Source: Janthinobacterium lividum (GTDB lineage Bacteria > Pseudomonadota > Gammaproteobacteria > Steroidobacterales > Steroidobacteraceae). Taken from it: a stretch of 9,058 nucleotides of DNA. Each line of letters opens with the position of its first letter. Position 1 is the stretch's first letter. A model generated the notes under the pieces. It searched no databases and had not been told where the DNA came from. It was given only the letters and a program-made list of their open reading frames with translations. Shown one piece after another: positions 5,887 to 9,058 of the stretch. The translations under genes and the position numbers were made by a program. The DNA lies in NCBI GenBank assembly GCA_943327025.2, contig CALPVO020000075.1, forward strand, positions 1-9,058. Reading direction: 5' to 3'.

Positions 5887-6855
5887 ATGACGATGCTTGA
5901 TCTTCCCGACGCCGCTGCGGTGTATGCAGCAGCGAGGCGCATTGCGGGGCATGTGGTGAATACACCGCTAGTACGTAGCGATTTCGTCGATGCGCAATGC
6001 GGTGCGCGGGTGTTCTTCAAGTGCGAAAACCTGCAAGCCATTGGTGCCTTCAAGGCACGCGGGGCGGCGAACGCCGTGTTGTCGCTATCGCCTGAAGCGG
6101 CTGTGCGCGGTGTGGTAACGCATTCCTCCGGAAATCATGCTGCGGCGTTGGCGCGTGCGGCGCGGCGTTCCGGCATTGCCGCTACCATCGTCATGCCTAC
6201 CAATGCGCCGGCCACCAAGCGCGCACTGGTGTTACGTGAAGGCGGAAAGGTGGTGGACTGCGAACCTAATTTAGCCGCGCGCGAAGCTGGAGCCGCCGCT
6301 GTGGTGGCGGCCACGGGCGCCACGCTGGTGCATCCGTATGACGATTCCGCCGTCATTGCCGGGCAGGGGACGGCCGTATTGGAAGCGTATGCAGCCGGCG
6401 TGAAGCCTGCGCTGTTGCTCGTGCCGGTCGGCGGCGGTGGTTTGCTCACGGGTTCCGGGCTTGCCACGCGCAGCGCTTCTCCGGGGACGCGGGTTATCGG
6501 CGTGGAGCCTGCTGGTGCCGATGATGCGGCGCGTTCATTCCGCAGTGGTATTCGGCAACCGCAAACCGACCCGAGGACCATCGCGGATGGTTTACGGACC
6601 GCTTTAGGGGAGCGCCCGTTCGCGTTGCTCCCGCAAGTGGTGGACGACGTTGTCACGGTGAGCGAAGACGCCATTCGTCAAGCGATGGACTTGCTGTTCA
6701 ATGAACTCAAGTTGGTAGTGGAACCGTCGGGCGCCGTGCCGTTGGCAGCGCTTCTCGAAGGGCGTGTGGTGGCTAACGGACAGGAAGTACTCGTGGTTCT
6801 CAGCGGCGGCAACGTGGACCTGAACCCTTGTCCTTGGTGCCCGGCTAAACGCTAG
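5887..6855 (+). CDS. Fold-type II PLP enzyme: threonine/serine dehydratase or serine racemase-like
   Basis: This 322-residue cytoplasmic enzyme belongs to the tryptophan-synthase-beta PLP fold. Catalytic marks are Lys56 in GAFKARGA (the PLP Schiff base), SSGNHA (80-85, substrate carboxylate loop), the tetraglycine loop GGGGLLTG (182-189, PLP phosphate) and SGGN (306-309), whose Ser306 should face the pyridine nitrogen. Glu207, Ala211 and Asp213 have the spacing of the divalent-cation site of serine racemase (Glu210, Ala214, Asp216 in the human enzyme, from memory). No C-terminal ACT regulatory domain is present, so it is not a full-length IlvA-type biosynthetic enzyme. Likely activities are deamination of threonine, serine or 3-hydroxyaspartate, or serine racemisation; sequence alone does not choose. 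GGAG (5877-5880) lies six bases before the ATG, and the gene begins 42 bases after DUF1275, so it probably ends the operon. Confidence 0.9.
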   Translation: MTMLDLPDAAAVYAAARRIAGHVVNTPLVRSDFVDAQCGARVFFKCENLQAIGAFKARGAANAVLSLSPEAAVRGVVTHSSGNHAAALARAARRSGIAATIVMPTNAPATKRALVLREGGKVVDCEPNLAAREAGAAAVVAATGATLVHPYDDSAVIAGQGTAVLEAYAAGVKPALLLVPVGGGGLLTGSGLATRSASPGTRVIGVEPAGADDAARSFRSGIRQPQTDPRTIADGLRTALGERPFALLPQVVDDVVTVSEDAIRQAMDLLFNELKLVVEPSGAVPLAALLEGRVVANGQEVLVVLSGGNVDLNPCPWCPAKR

Positions 6856-6889
6856 CGCCAAGCAAAACACTGCCAAGGCCGGGATAAGC

Positions 6890-6911
6890 GGGGCAGTTCA
6901 GTCGCTGCCCC
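6890..6911. terminator. Hairpin between convergent genes, candidate terminator
   Basis: GGGGCAG (6890-6896) and CTGCCCC (6905-6911) form a perfect seven-base-pair stem with an eight-base loop, in the 64-base spacer between the convergent dehydratase and ankyrin genes. On the plus strand a short T run (6918-6921) follows after six bases; on the minus strand no T run follows. It is therefore a weak candidate for ending the plus-strand operon. ACTGCC (6869-6874) can compete by pairing with GGCAGT (6892-6897). Confidence 0.4.
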
Positions 6912-6919
6912 TCGTGGTT

Positions 6920-8938
6920 TTACCGCTTCAGCAACGGCACCAATTCCGTGAAGCCAGCGGCTGTCGCCACCTCGGCGGCGTTCTGGCCGTCCGAATTGCG
7001 CAAACGACGGTCAGCGCCTGCTTTCACGAGCGCACGCAAGGCCTCCAACTGGCGAGCGCGGACTGCCACGAATACCGGTGTGTCGCCACGGTTGTTTTTC
7101 GCGTCTATCTCGGCTTTAGCGACCAGCAAGCGTTGCAGCACCGCTACTTGGCCGGCGGCGGCTGCAATATGTAGCGGGGTGTTGCCGGCGCGGGTGGCCG
7201 TATTGGTGCCCACGCCGAGCGCCAGTAACCGCGCGACGATGCCGTCGTGACCGGCACCCGCGGCGGCGTGCAGTGGCGTGGAGCCTTCCGCATCAGCTTG
7301 CGCAGCGAATGCCTTGCCACCGGCGGTTAACAGCAATGCCAGCATAGGCGAGTCGCCACGTGCCGCCGCCAACCATACGGCTGAGCGACCACGCGTATCA
7401 CGCGCGCGAACATCGGCGCCAGCGTTCAGCAAAGCCTCCACGGAACCAGTACGTCCCACGGTTGCTGCCATCAGCAGCGCCGTTTGCCCTTTGTCGTCGC
7501 GCTGTTCCAGGGGTGGCCGCGCCCTCAGCAGGGCAAAGAGAAGCACCGGTTCGTTTTCCGTGGCCGCGACTTGCAATGGCCGCAGACCTTCAGGGTTAGC
7601 GGCGGCCGCATCGGCTCCCGCTCCCAGTAGACGTTGTACCGTTGCCACGTGGCCACCACGCACCGCCAAGGCCAGTGCCGTCCAGCGTGAGGTGGACGCC
7701 AGCGAAGGCGCAGCGCCGGCCTCGAGCAATGTGTTCACCATGGGGGTATCGCCGCGGCGTGCCGCCAACACCAGTGGCGTCCAGCCATCTGGTGTGCGGG
7801 CGTCTACGGCTGCACCTGCGCCTAACGCAGCGCGTACGTTACCAAGGTCGCCCTTCTCGGCGGCCACTTGCAGTGCACTCCAGCCGGCATAAACACCGGT
7901 CTTGGCAACCCCGGGCGCATTGCCGACGTTACGGGTATTCGTGGGTGGCAGACCAAACAGCGATCGCACCGCGTTTTCGCTACCGCGGGCCGCCAAGGCC
8001 TTGGCGTCATCGCCCAAGCGGTTACGACGGCTCGCATCCGCGCCAGCAGCTAATAAGGCGGCTACCGGAGGTGCGCGCCCGGCAGCCACAGCCACCAACA
8101 GTGCGGTGTCGCCGTCGACGTTGAGGGTTTCCAACGGCGATTGCGCACGCAACAGTGTCTGCACGCAGGGGAGGCAGCCGTTGCGGGCCGCCAGCGCCAG
8201 GGCCGTGTAGTGCTGCGCATCTTCCGCGGCTACCGGGGTGCCCACAGCGAGTGCCGCTTCCACGGTGTCAGCCTTGCCGGACTCCACGGCAGCGTGCAGC
8301 ACGGTACGACCGGCCGCGTCGGTAGCGGTGGCCAGCGTTTTATCTTTCGCCAGCAGTGGCTGCAGAGCAGCGGTATCGCCGGCGAGTGCCGCACGAAAGG
8401 CGAGCGTTTTGCGCATGGCTGGGTCGTTGCGTTCCACGGTGGCAGTGGAGGCGGGGGGCAGTACCCCACCTTGGCTGGCGCGTTCACGCCACGTCGCTGC
8501 TGGAGTGGCGGATTGGCACTGGTTCTCGTCGAGAAGCCCCGCCAACGCGAGGCCCGCACGCGCGTGCCCTTGCAGTGCCGCTTTCTCCAGCCAACTGCAG
8601 GCGCCTTTGAGGTCCGCACCGGCGAGCGTGCCTTGCGCGTTGCGCAACATCTGCGCGTATTGGTACTGGCCCTCGGCGGAACCGGCCGCAGCGGCGCTAC
8701 TGAACAGACCTAGAGCAGCAGCAAACTCTTTGCGGCGCAATTTGTCGCGTGCCGCAGCCAGTGTGGGCTCGGCGATATCGGTGGTTGCGACTGTAGTGTC
8801 GGCTGCTGCAGCTGTCGCGGACAGAGCGGGAACAGAAATCGCCAATCCCACTAGGACTCCGACTAACCAACGTGGCAGTCGGCCGGAGGCATGTGAGTCG
8901 CAGGCACTGCGAAGGGTTCGAGCGGAAACTGCGTTCAT
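6920..8938 (-). CDS. Exported Sel1-like / ankyrin repeat protein
   Basis: This 672-residue protein has a long basic N-region, a hydrophobic stretch at about 25-40 and an Ala-rich site (ATAAAA, then Asp47) typical of Sec signal cleavage, so it is probably periplasmic. Residues about 60-142 resemble two Sel1/TPR-like helical pairs (WLEKAALQGHARAGLALAGL is typical). From about 175 to the C-terminus run some thirteen ankyrin repeats of about 33 residues. The clearest start at 208, 384, 417, 483, 551, 584 and 617, with TPLHAAA or TPLHIAA cores and LLxAGAD turns. A Pro/Asn/Gly-rich linker at 331-348 splits the array. Such proteins bind partner proteins; no catalytic motif is seen. The ATG overlaps the TGA of the upstream oxidoreductase gene (ATGA, 8935-8938) with no clear ribosome site, so coupled translation and a shared function are likely. 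The stop is TAA (6922-6920). Confidence 0.9.
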   Translation of the reverse strand: MNAVSARTLRSACDSHASGRLPRWLVGVLVGLAISVPALSATAAAADTTVATTDIAEPTLAAARDKLRRKEFAAALGLFSSAAAAGSAEGQYQYAQMLRNAQGTLAGADLKGACSWLEKAALQGHARAGLALAGLLDENQCQSATPAATWRERASQGGVLPPASTATVERNDPAMRKTLAFRAALAGDTAALQPLLAKDKTLATATDAAGRTVLHAAVESGKADTVEAALAVGTPVAAEDAQHYTALALAARNGCLPCVQTLLRAQSPLETLNVDGDTALLVAVAAGRAPPVAALLAAGADASRRNRLGDDAKALAARGSENAVRSLFGLPPTNTRNVGNAPGVAKTGVYAGWSALQVAAEKGDLGNVRAALGAGAAVDARTPDGWTPLVLAARRGDTPMVNTLLEAGAAPSLASTSRWTALALAVRGGHVATVQRLLGAGADAAAANPEGLRPLQVAATENEPVLLFALLRARPPLEQRDDKGQTALLMAATVGRTGSVEALLNAGADVRARDTRGRSAVWLAAARGDSPMLALLLTAGGKAFAAQADAEGSTPLHAAAGAGHDGIVARLLALGVGTNTATRAGNTPLHIAAAAGQVAVLQRLLVAKAEIDAKNNRGDTPVFVAVRARQLEALRALVKAGADRRLRNSDGQNAAEVATAAGFTELVPLLKR

Positions 8939-9058
8939 GTAGTGCCGTATTTGGTGTCCACGTCGATACCGACGCGTTTCAGGAAGTCGGTTGGCAGGAT
9001 GCCGCCCGCGTTGTCGATGATGTCGTCGTTGTCAACTTCTACCATGACGCCACTTACG
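8935..9058 (-). CDS. C-terminal tail of probable NAD(P)/FAD-binding oxidoreductase (runs off right edge)
   Basis: Only the last 40 codons plus TGA (8937-8935) are in the window. Of the three reverse frames only this one is open, and its stop is interlocked with the ankyrin gene start. The tail reads as an acidic NDDIIDNAGG segment, then ILPTDFLKRVGI and a polar end, DVDTKYGTT. This resembles the C-terminus of thioredoxin-reductase-like NAD(P)/FAD oxidoreductases, in which a dinucleotide-domain strand (here VMVEVD) is followed by a G-G-x-x-P-x-x-F-L-x-x-x-G-I element. That match is from memory of the family and rests on a short piece. Coding status is much surer than the family name. Confidence 0.5.
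   Translation of the reverse strand, partial: VSGVMVEVDNDDIIDNAGGILPTDFLKRVGIDVDTKYGTT

Noticed and set aside
8238..8942. Long plus-strand frames over the ankyrin gene (also 7278-7892 and 8141-8713).
   Set aside because: Repetitive Ala/Ser/Arg products mirror the ankyrin codons. The minus strand has a signal peptide, ordered repeats and an overlapping neighbour.

Overview
This is a GC-rich bacterial window with short gaps and overlapping genes, seven protein-coding genes plus one gene end, and no RNA gene, insertion sequence or CRISPR array that I could see. The gene content (HAF-repeat secreted protein, ACS-family permease, stand-alone molybdopterin oxidoreductase, YoaK/DUF1275 protein, exported Sel1/ankyrin protein next to an apparent NAD(P)-linked oxidoreductase) fits a Gram-negative proteobacterium. 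The Lysobacterales (Xanthomonadales) are my best guess from general impression only. It looks like ordinary chromosome rather than a mobile island.

Layout. (1) Positions 1-921, minus strand: the N-terminal 307 codons of a secreted HAF-repeat protein running off the left edge. (2) Positions 922-1150: a divergent intergenic region of about 230 bases with three short inverted repeats and weak promoter-like hexamers. (3) Positions 1151-6855, plus strand: five tightly packed genes that look like one operon. They are an ACS-type MFS permease, an ASCH-domain protein, a cytoplasmic molybdopterin/[4Fe-4S] oxidoreductase, a DUF1275 membrane protein and a fold-type II PLP ammonia-lyase/racemase. Gaps are 25 and 29 nt, then a one-base TGATG overlap, then 42 nt. 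(4) Positions 6856-6919: a short convergent spacer with a GC-rich hairpin. (5) Positions 6920-8938, minus strand: an exported protein with Sel1-like and then ankyrin repeats. Its start overlaps (ATGA) the end of (6), the C-terminal tail of a probable NAD(P)/FAD-type oxidoreductase entering from the right edge.

How the genes may work together. The plus-strand block combines a predicted organic-anion:H+ symporter, a second membrane protein, a molybdoenzyme with no Cys/Sec at the usual metal-ligand stretch and no partner subunits, and a small PLP enzyme carrying the divalent-metal triad of the serine racemase/hydroxyaspartate dehydratase group. A catabolic module for a hydroxy- or amino-acid-like anion is a reasonable inference, but nothing in the sequence names the substrate. 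The ankyrin protein appears translationally coupled to the oxidoreductase and may be its envelope-side partner. I found no clear new defence or mobile system. The five-gene block is the best candidate for undescribed biology.
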